From Candidatus Pristimantibacillus lignocellulolyticus (GTDB lineage: Bacteria > Bacillota > Bacilli > Paenibacillales > Paenibacillaceae), in the NCBI GenBank assembly GCA_023639215.1, contig CP097899.1, positions 1,907,501 to 1,971,500 of the forward strand: DNA of 64,000 bases. Direction: 5' to 3'. This document shows, one piece after another, positions 37,012 through 45,892 of this stretch. The notes beneath the pieces are model-generated. The model saw only the letters and a list, made by a program, of their open reading frames with translations, was not told the DNA's origin and made no database searches. How positions within the stretch are numbered: position 1 is the stretch's first letter; each line of letters begins with the position of its first letter. A program made the position numbers and the translations under genes.

Positions 37012-39090
37012 ATGGCAAAAAGAGAGTTCTCCTTGGAAAATACACGTAATATCGGTATCATGGCGCATATCGATGCGGGTAAAACAACTACAACTGAGCG
37101 TATCCTGTTCTTCACTGGACGTACTCACAAAATTGGTGAGGTACATGAAGGTGCAGCAACAATGGACTGGATGGAGCAAGAGCAAGAGCGTGGTATCACG
37201 ATCACTTCTGCTGCAACAACAGCTGCTTGGAAGGGTAACCGCATCAATATCATCGATACTCCGGGTCACGTAGACTTCACGGTTGAAGTTGAACGTTCTC
37301 TTCGTGTATTGGACGGAGCTGTAGGTGTTTTCAGTGCTAAAGAAGGCGTTGAGCCTCAGTCTGAAACAGTTTGGCGTCAAGCAGATAAATACGGGGTTCC
37401 TCGTATTGCTTACGTTAACAAAATGGACATCATCGGTGCTGATTACCTAAACGTAATTAAGGACATGAATGAGCGTCTACAAGCTAATGCAGTAGCAATT
37501 CAAGTACCTATGGGTGCTGAAAATGACTTCATCGGTGTTATCGATATTATTGAACGTAAGTCTTACACTTATGTTGATGATCTTGGTAAAGATCCAGTAG
37601 TTGGTGAAGTTCCTGCACAATATGCGGAGCAAGTTGAAGAATTGCGTGCTATCTTGGTAGAAAAAGTTTCTGAGCTTGATGAAGTTTTGATGGATAAGTA
37701 TTTGGAAGGCGAAGAAATTTCAATTCCAGAAATCAAAGCTGCACTTCGTAAAGGCGTTTGCGAAACTAAAATCTATCCAGTAGTAGCTGGTTCATCTTAC
37801 CGTAACAAAGGTGTTCAATTGGTTCTTGATGCAGTAGTAGATTACCTACCTGCTCCAGTTGACATCGAAGCAATTAAAGGTACATTAGAAGATGGTACTG
37901 AAAGTTCTCGTCCTTCTGATGATTCAGAACCTTTCTCTGCTCTAGCTTTCAAAATTATGACGGATCCTTATGTTGGTCGTTTGACGTTCTTCCGCGTATA
38001 TTCTGGTGTTCTTACATCAGGTTCTTACGTGCTGAACTCTACAAAAGGCAAACGTGAGCGTGTTGGTCGTATACTACAAATGCATGCAAACAGCCGTCAA
38101 GAGATTCAAGAAGTATTCTCTGGTGATATTGCAGCAGCTGTAGGTTTGAAAGATACTACGACTGGTGATACATTATGTGATGAAAAGGCACCAATTATCC
38201 TTGAATCCATGAACTTCCCTGATCCAGTTATTCAAATCGCTATCGAGCCTAAGACGAAAGCTGACCAAGATAAACTTGGTATTGCAATCTCTAAGCTTGC
38301 TGAAGAAGATCCAACTTTCCGTGCTTACACTGACGAAGAAACGAACCAAACAATCATCGCAGGTATGGGTGAGCTTCACCTTGAAATCCTAGTTGATCGT
38401 ATGAAACGTGAATTCAAAGTTGAGACAACTGTTGGTGCTCCTCAAGTAGCATACCGTGAGACTTTCACAGCAGGTGCGAAAGTGGAAGGTAAGTTTGTTC
38501 GTCAATCAGGTGGTAAAGGTCAATTCGGTCATTGTTGGGTTGAATTTGAACCGCTTGAACCAGGTTCAGGCTTTATCTTTGAAAGTAAAGTCGTGGGTGG
38601 TTCTATTCCTCGTGAATATATCGGACCAATCCAAGCTGGTATTGAAGAATCAATGAAAAATGGTGTTATCGCTGGTTACCCACTAGTTGATGTTAAAGCA
38701 ACTGTTGTTGACGGTTCTTACCATGATGTCGATTCTTCTGAGATGGCGTTCAAAATCGCAGGTTCAATGGCACTTAAAGCTGCCAAAGAAAAATGTATGC
38801 CGGTTATTCTTGAGCCAATCATGAAAGTTGAAGTTACAGTTCCTGAAGAATACTTCGGTGATGTAATGGGTATGATCAGCTCTCGTCGTGGACGTATTGA
38901 AGGATCAGATATGCGTTCAGGTGCACAGATTGTTCGTTCTAAAGTGCCTTTGTCTGAGATGTTTGGTTATTCTACAACTCTACGTTCTGGTACTCAAGGT
39001 CGTGGCGTATTCTCTATGGAGCTTTCTCACTATGAAGAAGTTCCTAAGTCAATCGCTGAAGCAATCATTGCAAAAAACAAAGGTGAATAA
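37012..39090 (+). CDS. fusA: Elongation factor G
   Basis: EF-G (692 aa) drives translocation. GTPase motifs are AHIDAGKT at 18-25 (G1), RGITI (G2), DTPGH (G3) and NKMD (G4). The G5 region reads GSSYRNKG where most bacterial EF-G have GSAFKNKG; the change from Ala to Ser is unusual but may be tolerated. Domains II-V are complete. It has an aaagagga ribosome site and a strong stem-loop between it and tuf. Confidence 0.97.
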   Translation: MAKREFSLENTRNIGIMAHIDAGKTTTTERILFFTGRTHKIGEVHEGAATMDWMEQEQERGITITSAATTAAWKGNRINIIDTPGHVDFTVEVERSLRVLDGAVGVFSAKEGVEPQSETVWRQADKYGVPRIAYVNKMDIIGADYLNVIKDMNERLQANAVAIQVPMGAENDFIGVIDIIERKSYTYVDDLGKDPVVGEVPAQYAEQVEELRAILVEKVSELDEVLMDKYLEGEEISIPEIKAALRKGVCETKIYPVVAGSSYRNKGVQLVLDAVVDYLPAPVDIEAIKGTLEDGTESSRPSDDSEPFSALAFKIMTDPYVGRLTFFRVYSGVLTSGSYVLNSTKGKRERVGRILQMHANSRQEIQEVFSGDIAAAVGLKDTTTGDTLCDEKAPIILESMNFPDPVIQIAIEPKTKADQDKLGIAISKLAEEDPTFRAYTDEETNQTIIAGMGELHLEILVDRMKREFKVETTVGAPQVAYRETFTAGAKVEGKFVRQSGGKGQFGHCWVEFEPLEPGSGFIFESKVVGGSIPREYIGPIQAGIEESMKNGVIAGYPLVDVKATVVDGSYHDVDSSEMAFKIAGSMALKAAKEKCMPVILEPIMKVEVTVPEEYFGDVMGMISSRRGRIEGSDMRSGAQIVRSKVPLSEMFGYSTTLRSGTQGRGVFSMELSHYEEVPKSIAEAIIAKNKGE

Positions 39091-39115
39091 TCTCACTTTT
39101 GAAAAGTTTGATTTT

Positions 39116-39150
39116 AGCCGAAATTAGATATAAAATATCTAATATCGGCT
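39116..39150 (+). other. fusA-tuf intercistronic stem-loop
   Basis: The arms agccgaaattagatat and atatctaatatcggct pair at 15 of 16 positions with a 3-nt loop. There is no T run. It could limit readthrough or stabilise the 5' end of tuf mRNA. Confidence 0.7.
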
Positions 39151-39195
39151 TACACATAAAAAAATTATTAGATATATTGAGGAGGATTAAGTTCA

Positions 39196-40386
39196 ATGGC
39201 AAAAGCTAAATTTGACCGTTCTAAACCGCACGTAAATATCGGTACTATTGGTCACGTCGATCATGGTAAAACTACTCTTACAGCTGCAATCACTACTGTA
39301 CTATCTAAAACATATGGTGGTGCTGCGATTGCGTTTGATCAAATCGATAAAGCTCCAGAAGAGCGCGAGCGTGGTATCACAATCTCTACTTCTCACGTAG
39401 AGTATGAAACACCAACTCGTCACTATGCACACGTTGACTGCCCAGGTCACGCCGATTATGTTAAAAACATGATCACTGGTGCTGCACAAATGGACGGAGC
39501 TATCCTAGTTGTATCTGCAACTGATGGTCCTATGCCACAAACTCGTGAGCACATCTTGCTTTCTCGTCAAGTAGGTGTTCCTTACATCGTAGTATTCTTG
39601 AACAAATGTGATATGGTTGAAGATGAAGAGCTTCTTGAACTTGTAGAAATGGAAGTTCGTGACCTTCTTAGCGAATACGATTTCCCTGGTGATGATACTC
39701 CAATCATCCGTGGTTCTGCTCGTGAAGCACTTCAAAACACTGATGGTCCTTGGGCTTCTAAAATCATTGAATTGTTCGAGCAAGTTGACACTTACATTCC
39801 AACTCCGGAACGTGATGTTAACAAACCATTCCTTATGCCTGTTGAGGATGTATTCACAATCACTGGTCGTGGTACTGTTGCTACTGGTCGTGTTGAGCGT
39901 GGAGAAATTAAAGTTGGTGATGAGATCGAAATTATCGGTCTTCAAGAAGAAACTCGTAAGTCTGTAGTAACAGGCGTAGAGATGTTCCGTAAATTGCTTG
40001 ACTATGCTCAAGCAGGGGACAACGTTGGTGCACTACTTCGTGGTGTAGATCGTAAAGATATCGAGCGCGGTCAAGTATTGGCTAAACCAGGTTCTGTTAA
40101 GCCTCATACTAACTTCACAGCTCAAATCTACGTTCTTACTAAAGAAGAGGGTGGCCGTCATAAGCCATTCTTCACTGGTTACCGTCCACAGTTCTACTTC
40201 CGTACAACTGACGTAACTGGTATCATCAACCTTCCTGAAGGTTCTGAAATGGTTATGCCTGGTGACAACATCGAAGTAACAGTTGAATTGATCGCTCCAA
40301 TCGCGGTAGAAGACGGTACTCGCTTCTCAATCCGTGAAGGTGGTCGTACAGTTGGTGCCGGTGCGGTTGCATCTATCCAAGCTTAA
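39196..40386 (+). CDS. tuf: Elongation factor Tu
   Basis: EF-Tu (396 aa) delivers aminoacyl-tRNA. G1 GHVDHGKT at 19-26, RGITI, DCPGH and NKCD motifs are intact, as are domains II and III. A strong ribosome site (tgaggaggatt) precedes the ATG. A terminator follows, so tuf ends the str operon and the S10 operon is not simply continuous with it. Confidence 0.98.
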   Translation: MAKAKFDRSKPHVNIGTIGHVDHGKTTLTAAITTVLSKTYGGAAIAFDQIDKAPEERERGITISTSHVEYETPTRHYAHVDCPGHADYVKNMITGAAQMDGAILVVSATDGPMPQTREHILLSRQVGVPYIVVFLNKCDMVEDEELLELVEMEVRDLLSEYDFPGDDTPIIRGSAREALQNTDGPWASKIIELFEQVDTYIPTPERDVNKPFLMPVEDVFTITGRGTVATGRVERGEIKVGDEIEIIGLQEETRKSVVTGVEMFRKLLDYAQAGDNVGALLRGVDRKDIERGQVLAKPGSVKPHTNFTAQIYVLTKEEGGRHKPFFTGYRPQFYFRTTDVTGIINLPEGSEMVMPGDNIEVTVELIAPIAVEDGTRFSIREGGRTVGAGAVASIQA

Positions 40387-40412
40387 TAAACTCGCAGCAT
40401 AAGCTGCTTATA

Positions 40413-40447
40413 AAGAAGCCTCCATGAAAATGGAGGCTTCTTTTTTT
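40413..40447 (+). terminator. tuf terminator
   Basis: A perfect stem aagaagcctccat/atggaggcttctt with a 4-nt loop is followed by eight T residues, 26 nt after the tuf stop. Confidence 0.95.
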
Positions 40448-40511
40448 GTGGATGTAGTAACCTTTTAATCTTTCAAGATTTAGTGCGATAATACTTTATC
40501 GTTTAGAAGTA

Positions 40512-40540
40512 TTGACGTATTAAACTTGTCCCATTAAGAT
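40512..40540 (+). promoter_or_regulatory. Promoter of the ABC transporter operon
   Basis: TTGACG at 40512-40517, 17 nt, then TAAGAT at 40535-40540 lie 60 nt upstream of the binding-protein gene. No T-box or other recognised riboswitch was seen between tuf and the gene. Confidence 0.55.
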
Positions 40541-40599
40541 GATGAAAAGAATAGATATATATTTATTCTGAAATAAAAATACAATGGGGGTTCATTTCA

Positions 40600-41679
40600 A
40601 TGAAAAAGAAATTATTGTTAGGTTTTGTTTTGGCAACTATCATGTTAGTAATTGCAGCATGCGGCAACAACGATACTAGTAATAGCAATACATCTGGTTC
40701 CACTAGTACAAACAATAGTTCTTCTAATACGAATAATACAGAAACAACAATCGATGGTGATGATAAGCAATATAAAGTTGCTATTTCTCAATTCGTAGAA
40801 CACGCATCGCTTGACGCAGTACGTGACGGTATTATTGCTGCTTTAAAAGACGGTGGTATTGAGGAAGGAAAAAATTTAACTATTGATTATCAGAATACAC
40901 AAGCTGATTTTAATAATTTAACCGCTGTATCGCAGAAAATTAAATCTGGTAAGCCGGATGTTGCTGTTGGAATAGCAACGCCAAATGCGATTTCTTTAGT
41001 TGACGAAATTACTGATATCCCTGTTGTATTTGCAGCAGTTACTGATCCAATCGATGCTAAGCTTGTTCCAACTCTAGAAGCATCAGGTGGTAATGTAACT
41101 GGTGCGTCCGATTCAAACCCAGATGCAATTGAGCCGTTAATGGATTTTATTGCAAAAGAGTTCCCTAACGTTAAAAAAGTAGGCATTGTTATTAATAAGA
41201 GTGAACCAAATGCTGTTGTAATGGCTGAAACAGCCAAAAATCGTTTGGCAACTCATAATATTGGTTGGGAAGAAGCGCCAATTGTTAACGGTTCTGATGT
41301 ACAACAAGCTGCACAATCGCTAGTTGGTCGCGTAGATGCGATTTATATTACTCTTGATAACACAGTTGTTGAATCAGTAGATGCGATTATTGATGTTGCG
41401 TACGAGCATGATATTCCTTTCTTCTCTGCCGATCGCGATACTGTTGAGAAAGGCGCTTTTGCAACGCTTGGTTTCAGATATTATGATCATGGCTACGAAG
41501 TTGGTCAAATGCTGCTTGAAATTTTAAAAGATGGTAAAAAACCTGGTGATATGAATGTCCGTAAACCAGAACAGCTTGATTTCATTCTTAATATGAAAGC
41601 TGCCCAAGAGATGGGAATTACAGTTACGGATGCAATGAAAGATTATGTTAAAGATCCAGCACAAAACATTCTTGAATAG
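40600..41679 (+). CDS. ABC transporter substrate-binding lipoprotein (TrpX-like)
   Basis: A 359-aa extracytoplasmic lipoprotein. The signal peptide (1-20) ends in a lipobox IAAC with Cys21 as the lipid anchor, followed by an Asn/Ser/Thr-rich linker (about 24-50). The rest is an ABC_sub_bind-family domain similar to TrpX-type proteins (VGIATPNAISL, IPVVFAAVTDPI, FFSADRDTVEKGAFATLG). Tryptophan or a related aromatic compound is a possible ligand by family, but nothing in the sequence fixes it. The permease follows after a strong hairpin; the group lies between tuf and rpsJ. Confidence 0.88.
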   Translation: MKKKLLLGFVLATIMLVIAACGNNDTSNSNTSGSTSTNNSSSNTNNTETTIDGDDKQYKVAISQFVEHASLDAVRDGIIAALKDGGIEEGKNLTIDYQNTQADFNNLTAVSQKIKSGKPDVAVGIATPNAISLVDEITDIPVVFAAVTDPIDAKLVPTLEASGGNVTGASDSNPDAIEPLMDFIAKEFPNVKKVGIVINKSEPNAVVMAETAKNRLATHNIGWEEAPIVNGSDVQQAAQSLVGRVDAIYITLDNTVVESVDAIIDVAYEHDIPFFSADRDTVEKGAFATLGFRYYDHGYEVGQMLLEILKDGKKPGDMNVRKPEQLDFILNMKAAQEMGITVTDAMKDYVKDPAQNILE

Positions 41680-41713
41680 GATGTAAGAACTATTAAATAG
41701 AAAATATCGAATA

Positions 41714-41756
41714 AAACTATACTGGGGGATCAGACGCTGATTCCCCAGTATAGTTT
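41714..41756 (+). other. Stem-loop between binding-protein and permease genes
   Basis: The arms aaactatactgggggat and attccccagtatagttt pair at 16 of 17 positions around a 9-nt loop, without a T run. Such structures after binding-protein genes often stabilise the upstream mRNA and lower permease expression; this role is inferred. Confidence 0.7.
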
Positions 41757-41776
41757 GTAGAGACAGGAGGAGCATT

Positions 41777-42727
41777 ATGGTAACATCTTTAATTGGTGCC
41801 GTGGAGAGTGGACTGCTGTATGCGTTAATGGCATTAGGAGTTTTTATTACTTTCCGTATACTTGATTTTCCCGACCTTACGGTTGACGGAAGCTTTACTA
41901 CAGGTGCAGGCATCGCTACGGTAATGACACTAAATGGTGTACATCCTGTTCTATCGTTGCTGTGTGCATTTTGTGGTGGTGCACTTGCGGGTTTGATGAC
42001 AGGTTTATTGCATACGAAAGGAAAAATAAATGGGCTATTATCAGGTATTATTATGATGATTGCACTATATTCTATTAACCTTCGTATTATGGGAAAACCA
42101 AATTTAACACTCCGTAATGAAGCTAATTTATTTGATGGAGCTCCGATGATTGTGAAAGGCGCACCAGCTTTATTGATCGGTTTAATATTAGCAGTTGCTG
42201 TAAAAATTATTTTAGACTTGTTTTTCAAAACGAACATTGGCTTAAGTCTTCGGGCAACAGGTGATAACAAACGTATGATTCAAAGCTTTGGTGCAAATAC
42301 AGATATGACAACAATTCTGGGTGTATCCCTTTCTAATGCTTTGGTAGCTACATCAGGCGCATTGATAGCATTTTCCACTAAACAGGCGAATGCAAATATG
42401 GGAGTGGGTATGATTGTTATCGGACTTGCATCTGTTATTATAGGTGAGGCGATCTTCGGTAAGAGAACGATATTCCGCACGACATTAGCTGTATTATTTG
42501 GAGCTATTATTTATCGTATAATCTATGCTCTAGCGCTACGAGTGCCCGGTATGGATGCGCAAGATATGAAGCTAATTACAGCGATTATTATTATATGTGC
42601 ACTCGTTATTCCGACAGTGAAGACAGCAGTGACAGAAAAACAAATCTCGCGCAAACGAGCCCGAGAGGTAATGATTAGCTTAGAAACTAATTCTGCAAGT
42701 AAGGAGGGAGTTAATGCTAAATATTAA
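41777..42727 (+). CDS. ABC transporter permease (BPD_transp_2 family, TrpY-like)
   Basis: This 316-aa integral membrane protein has about eight hydrophobic segments starting near residue 7 and belongs to the branched-chain/ribose-type permease family. It is the channel for the adjacent lipoprotein. The ATG at 41777 follows acaggaggag. Its last 14 nt overlap the ATPase gene, so the two are translationally coupled. Confidence 0.9.
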   Translation: MVTSLIGAVESGLLYALMALGVFITFRILDFPDLTVDGSFTTGAGIATVMTLNGVHPVLSLLCAFCGGALAGLMTGLLHTKGKINGLLSGIIMMIALYSINLRIMGKPNLTLRNEANLFDGAPMIVKGAPALLIGLILAVAVKIILDLFFKTNIGLSLRATGDNKRMIQSFGANTDMTTILGVSLSNALVATSGALIAFSTKQANANMGVGMIVIGLASVIIGEAIFGKRTIFRTTLAVLFGAIIYRIIYALALRVPGMDAQDMKLITAIIIICALVIPTVKTAVTEKQISRKRAREVMISLETNSASKEGVNAKY

Positions 42728-43508
42728 TGATGTTTCCAAGTTATTCAATCCTGGAACTGTAGATGAAAAAGTAGCCTTACTTAAAGCGGACCTTCATCTT
42801 AAAGCTGGTGACTTCATTACAATTATTGGAAGTAATGGTGCGGGTAAATCAACATTAATGAATATTATTTCGGGAGTTTTGAAACCTGATATCGGAACAA
42901 TACAAATTGATGGTAATGATGTTAGTCACTTACCAGAGCATACTCGTAGTAAATGGATAGGTAGAGTGTTCCAAGATCCGATGGCGGGTACTGCGCCGAG
43001 GATGACTATTGAAGAGAATTTAGCAATTGCATATAAGCGTGGTCAAAAAAGAAAATTAACTTTTGGTGTAACACATAAAACTAAAACGATTTTCAAAGAA
43101 GAGCTATCTCGCCTTGGCATAGGACTGGAGAATCGTATGTCAGCTCAGGTTGGTATGCTGTCGGGCGGGGAGAGACAAGCATTAAGTTTGTTGATGGCGA
43201 CATTTACAAGACCGCAAATATTATTGTTGGATGAGCATACTGCTGCACTAGACCCTGCTCGAGCTGAACTTGTAACGGATTTGACAGAAAAGATTGTAAG
43301 AGAACTAAACTTGACTACTTTAATGGTTACTCATAATATGGAACAAGCGATTCGTCTGGGTAATCGCTTGATTATGATGGATAAGGGGCAAATTATATTA
43401 CAAGTTGATCCGGAGCGTAAAGAGGATTTAACGGTTGCAGGTTTGCTTAAAGAGTTTGAACAAATAAGCGGTAAAGCTATGGCTGATGATCGCGTAGTTC
43501 TTGGTTAA
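42714..43508 (+). CDS. ABC transporter ATP-binding protein (TrpZ-like)
   Basis: This 264-aa ATPase energises the adjacent permease. Walker A GSNGAGKST (about 39-47), Q-loop FQDP, signature LSGGERQ and Walker B ILLLDEHTAALDP are complete, followed by the switch His in VTHNME. The ATG follows aaggagg inside the permease 3' end. A terminator is 46 nt downstream, making a three-gene unit inserted between the str and S10 operons. Confidence 0.93.
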   Translation: MLNINDVSKLFNPGTVDEKVALLKADLHLKAGDFITIIGSNGAGKSTLMNIISGVLKPDIGTIQIDGNDVSHLPEHTRSKWIGRVFQDPMAGTAPRMTIEENLAIAYKRGQKRKLTFGVTHKTKTIFKEELSRLGIGLENRMSAQVGMLSGGERQALSLLMATFTRPQILLLDEHTAALDPARAELVTDLTEKIVRELNLTTLMVTHNMEQAIRLGNRLIMMDKGQIILQVDPERKEDLTVAGLLKEFEQISGKAMADDRVVLG

Positions 43509-43554
43509 CGCTTTGTTTGAAATGCATCACTATATATAATAGAAGAAACAAAAA

Positions 43555-43595
43555 CAAAAACAGCGATTTTCAGAGATGAAAACTCGTTGTTTTTA
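43555..43595 (+). terminator. ABC transporter operon terminator
   Basis: The arms aaaaacagcgattttc and gaaaactcgttgttttt pair with a few mismatches around agagat and end in a T run. Confidence 0.75.
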
Positions 43596-43792
43596 TTTGG
43601 AACATGACAAGTGCAGTGTAAACTTATATAATAGTACAAGTGCTCAGGTTAATGGATGACTCGAAACGCTCGCTTGTACTCATTAAGCTATTCTATGGAA
43701 CAACTATTAGTGATGATAAGCGTACGCTTTGATCTATTAATTAGAGAATAAAACGTCGAAAAAAACAATTATTGTACAAGGTATAAAATTAG

Positions 43793-43957
43793 TTGCAATC
43801 ATATGCCTACTCGTGTATAATATTGACTGTTGGTCTGACGTTGCGTTGATGTGAGAGGTTGCCGACACACCCGGCCCCTTTGCCATGGGGCATGTGTAGG
43901 GTTTTCTTACGGAGTATGTCCGATTAAAAAATTGGGCGATAGAAGGAGGGACTTAAA
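43793..43957 (+). promoter_or_regulatory. S10 operon promoter and structured leader
   Basis: TTGCAA at 43793-43798, a 17-nt spacer and a perfect TATAAT at 43816-43821 form a strong promoter. The leader to rpsJ contains a G/C-rich hairpin region (cgacacacccggcccctt ... ggggcatgtgtaggg, about 43863-43901) that resembles leaders of S10 operons in related Bacilli. Its ligand is unknown. The 43596-43790 part upstream holds no gene. Confidence 0.7.
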
Positions 43958-44266
43958 ATGGCAAAGCAAAAGATTCGTATTCGTTTGAAAGCATACGATC
44001 ATAGAATTCTTGACCAGTCCGCAGAGAAAATTGTTGAAACTGCAAAACGTTCCGGTGCAGGTGTATCCGGTCCGATTCCGTTACCAACGGAAAAAACAAT
44101 CATCACTGTTCTACGTGCTGTGCATAAGTACAAGGATTCTCGCGAGCAATTCGAGCAACGCACTCATAAGCGTTTAATCGATATCGTGAATCCTACGCCG
44201 CAGACTGTTGATGCATTGATGCGTCTGGATCTACCATCCGGTGTAGATATCGAAATCAAACTGTAA
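43958..44266 (+). CDS. rpsJ: 30S ribosomal protein S10
   Basis: S10 (102 aa), in the 30S head; the family also acts with NusB in antitermination. The KIRIRLKAYDHRILDQSAEKIVET region (split here by its usual loop) and PLPT motif are normal. First gene of the S10 operon, after an aaggaggg site. Confidence 0.97.
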   Translation: MAKQKIRIRLKAYDHRILDQSAEKIVETAKRSGAGVSGPIPLPTEKTIITVLRAVHKYKDSREQFEQRTHKRLIDIVNPTPQTVDALMRLDLPSGVDIEIKL

Positions 44267-44306
44267 GAAGAATTAATGCGAGTATAGAGAGGAATGAGGT
44301 GTCAAC

Positions 44307-44930
44307 ATGAAAGGTATCTTAGGTAAAAAACTTGGTATGACTCAAGTATTTACTCCTGAAGGTAACGTAATTCCAGTAACAGTAATTGAAGCTGGTCCTT
44401 GCGTAGTCTTACAGAAGAAAGACTTGGAAAACGATGGCTATGAAGCTGTTCAACTTGGTTTTGCTGACAAAAAAGAAAGCAGATCCAATAAACCAGAAGC
44501 TGGTCACGCTAAAAAAGCTAACACAACTCCTAAGCGCTACGTTCGCGAAATTCGTGGAATTAATCTTGGTGAGTATGAAGTTGGCCAAATCGTGTCAGCT
44601 GACTTGTTCGCACAAGGCGAATTTGTTGACGTAACAGGTATTTCTAAAGGTAAAGGATTCGCGGGTGTAATCAAACGTTGGGGTCAAAGTACTGGTCCAA
44701 TGTCACATGGTTCTCGTTATCACCGTGGTCCAGGTTCAATGGGTTCTATCCAAGCGAACCGCGTACCGAAAGGTAAACGCCTACCAGGACATATGGGTAC
44801 AGAAACAGTTACTATTCAAAAATTAGAAGTTATTCGTGTAGACGCTGAGCGTAACGTTCTTCTAATTAAAGGTTCTATCCCAGGTCCTAAAAACGGATTT
44901 GTAAATATTAAACAAACGGTTAAGAACTAA
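44307..44930 (+). CDS. rplC: 50S ribosomal protein L3
   Basis: L3 (207 aa) starts 50S assembly near the peptidyl-transferase centre. The start KGILGKKLGMTQVF, the internal GRYHRGPGSMGS-like loop and the C-terminal GPKNGFVNIK are present. The ATG follows gaggaatgaggt. Confidence 0.97.
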   Translation: MKGILGKKLGMTQVFTPEGNVIPVTVIEAGPCVVLQKKDLENDGYEAVQLGFADKKESRSNKPEAGHAKKANTTPKRYVREIRGINLGEYEVGQIVSADLFAQGEFVDVTGISKGKGFAGVIKRWGQSTGPMSHGSRYHRGPGSMGSIQANRVPKGKRLPGHMGTETVTIQKLEVIRVDAERNVLLIKGSIPGPKNGFVNIKQTVKN

Positions 44931-44958
44931 TTGTTGTTGAAGAAAGGAGGAACAAGAA

Positions 44959-45582
44959 ATGCCTAAAGTAACAGTATTCAATGTGAGTGGTGCACAAGTT
45001 GGCGAACTAGAACTAGCTGATAGCGTGTTCGGTATCCAACCGCATGTTCATGTTATGCATAGTGCTGTCCTTCTGCAACAAGCTGCAGAACGTCAAGGAA
45101 CGCACAAAACTAAAGGACGCTCCGAAGTACGCGGCGGTGGACGTAAACCTTGGAAACAAAAAGGTACAGGTCGTGCTCGTCAAGGTAGTATCCGCTCTCC
45201 ACAATGGGTTGGTGGTGGTGTTGTATTCGGCCCTACACCTCGCTCATACGGCTTCAAACTTCCTAAAAAAGTTCGTCGCCTTGCGATCAAATCTGCACTT
45301 TCTTCTAAAGTAGTTGCAGAAAACATCATCGTTTTGGATCAACTTGCATTCGCAACTCCAAAAACGAAAGAGTTCGCAAACATTCTTAACAACCTTAAAG
45401 TAGAACGTAAAGCTTTGGTTGTAACTGCTAACTACGAGGATAACGTAGCATTGTCTGCTCGTAACATCCCTGGAGTTAAATTCGTCGCTGCTGATGGCAT
45501 CAATGTTCGTGATGTTCTTGTCTATGACAAGTTGATCATCACTAAAGAAGCGGTAGAGAAAGTACAGGAGGTGCTTGCATAA
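44959..45582 (+). CDS. rplD: 50S ribosomal protein L4
   Basis: L4 (207 aa) lines the exit tunnel. The tunnel loop RGGGRKPWKQKGTGRARQGS is unchanged at positions linked to macrolide resistance. The stop overlaps the rplW start by 1 nt (taatga). Confidence 0.97.
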   Translation: MPKVTVFNVSGAQVGELELADSVFGIQPHVHVMHSAVLLQQAAERQGTHKTKGRSEVRGGGRKPWKQKGTGRARQGSIRSPQWVGGGVVFGPTPRSYGFKLPKKVRRLAIKSALSSKVVAENIIVLDQLAFATPKTKEFANILNNLKVERKALVVTANYEDNVALSARNIPGVKFVAADGINVRDVLVYDKLIITKEAVEKVQEVLA

Positions 45583-45875
45583 TGAAGAATCCTCGCGATA
45601 TCATTAAGCGCCCGGTTATTACGGAACGTACGAGCGATTACATGGCTGTAAAACGTTATGTTTTTGAAGTTGACTTACGCGCTAATAAAACCGAAATTAA
45701 ACTTGCTATTGAGCAAATTTTCAACGTTAAAGTAACTAGTGTTAACACTATGCGCGTTGCGGGTAAACCGAAACGTTATGGTAAATACAGTGGCTACAGA
45801 CCGAATTGGAAAAAAGCTATTGTTCAATTAAGTCAAGATAGCAAAGAACTAGAATTCTTTGAAACGTCAGTTTAG
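45582..45875 (+). CDS. rplW: 50S ribosomal protein L23
   Basis: L23 (97 aa) sits at the tunnel exit and docks trigger factor and SRP. The IIKRPVITERTSDYM start and the RANKTEIKLAIEQIFNVKV segment are typical. It is translationally coupled to rplD; the ribosome site aggaggtg is in the rplD end. Confidence 0.97.
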   Translation: MKNPRDIIKRPVITERTSDYMAVKRYVFEVDLRANKTEIKLAIEQIFNVKVTSVNTMRVAGKPKRYGKYSGYRPNWKKAIVQLSQDSKELEFFETSV

Positions 45876-45892
45876 AAAAGGAGGGAACACAA

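Noticed and set aside
36814..37380. Reverse ORF of 188 aa across rpsG-fusA
   Set aside because: Antisense shadow of two essential genes with Cys/Ser-rich composition.
41524..42270. Reverse ORF of 248 aa across the binding-protein and permease genes
   Set aside because: Spans an intergenic hairpin and is antisense to well-supported genes; no conserved motif.
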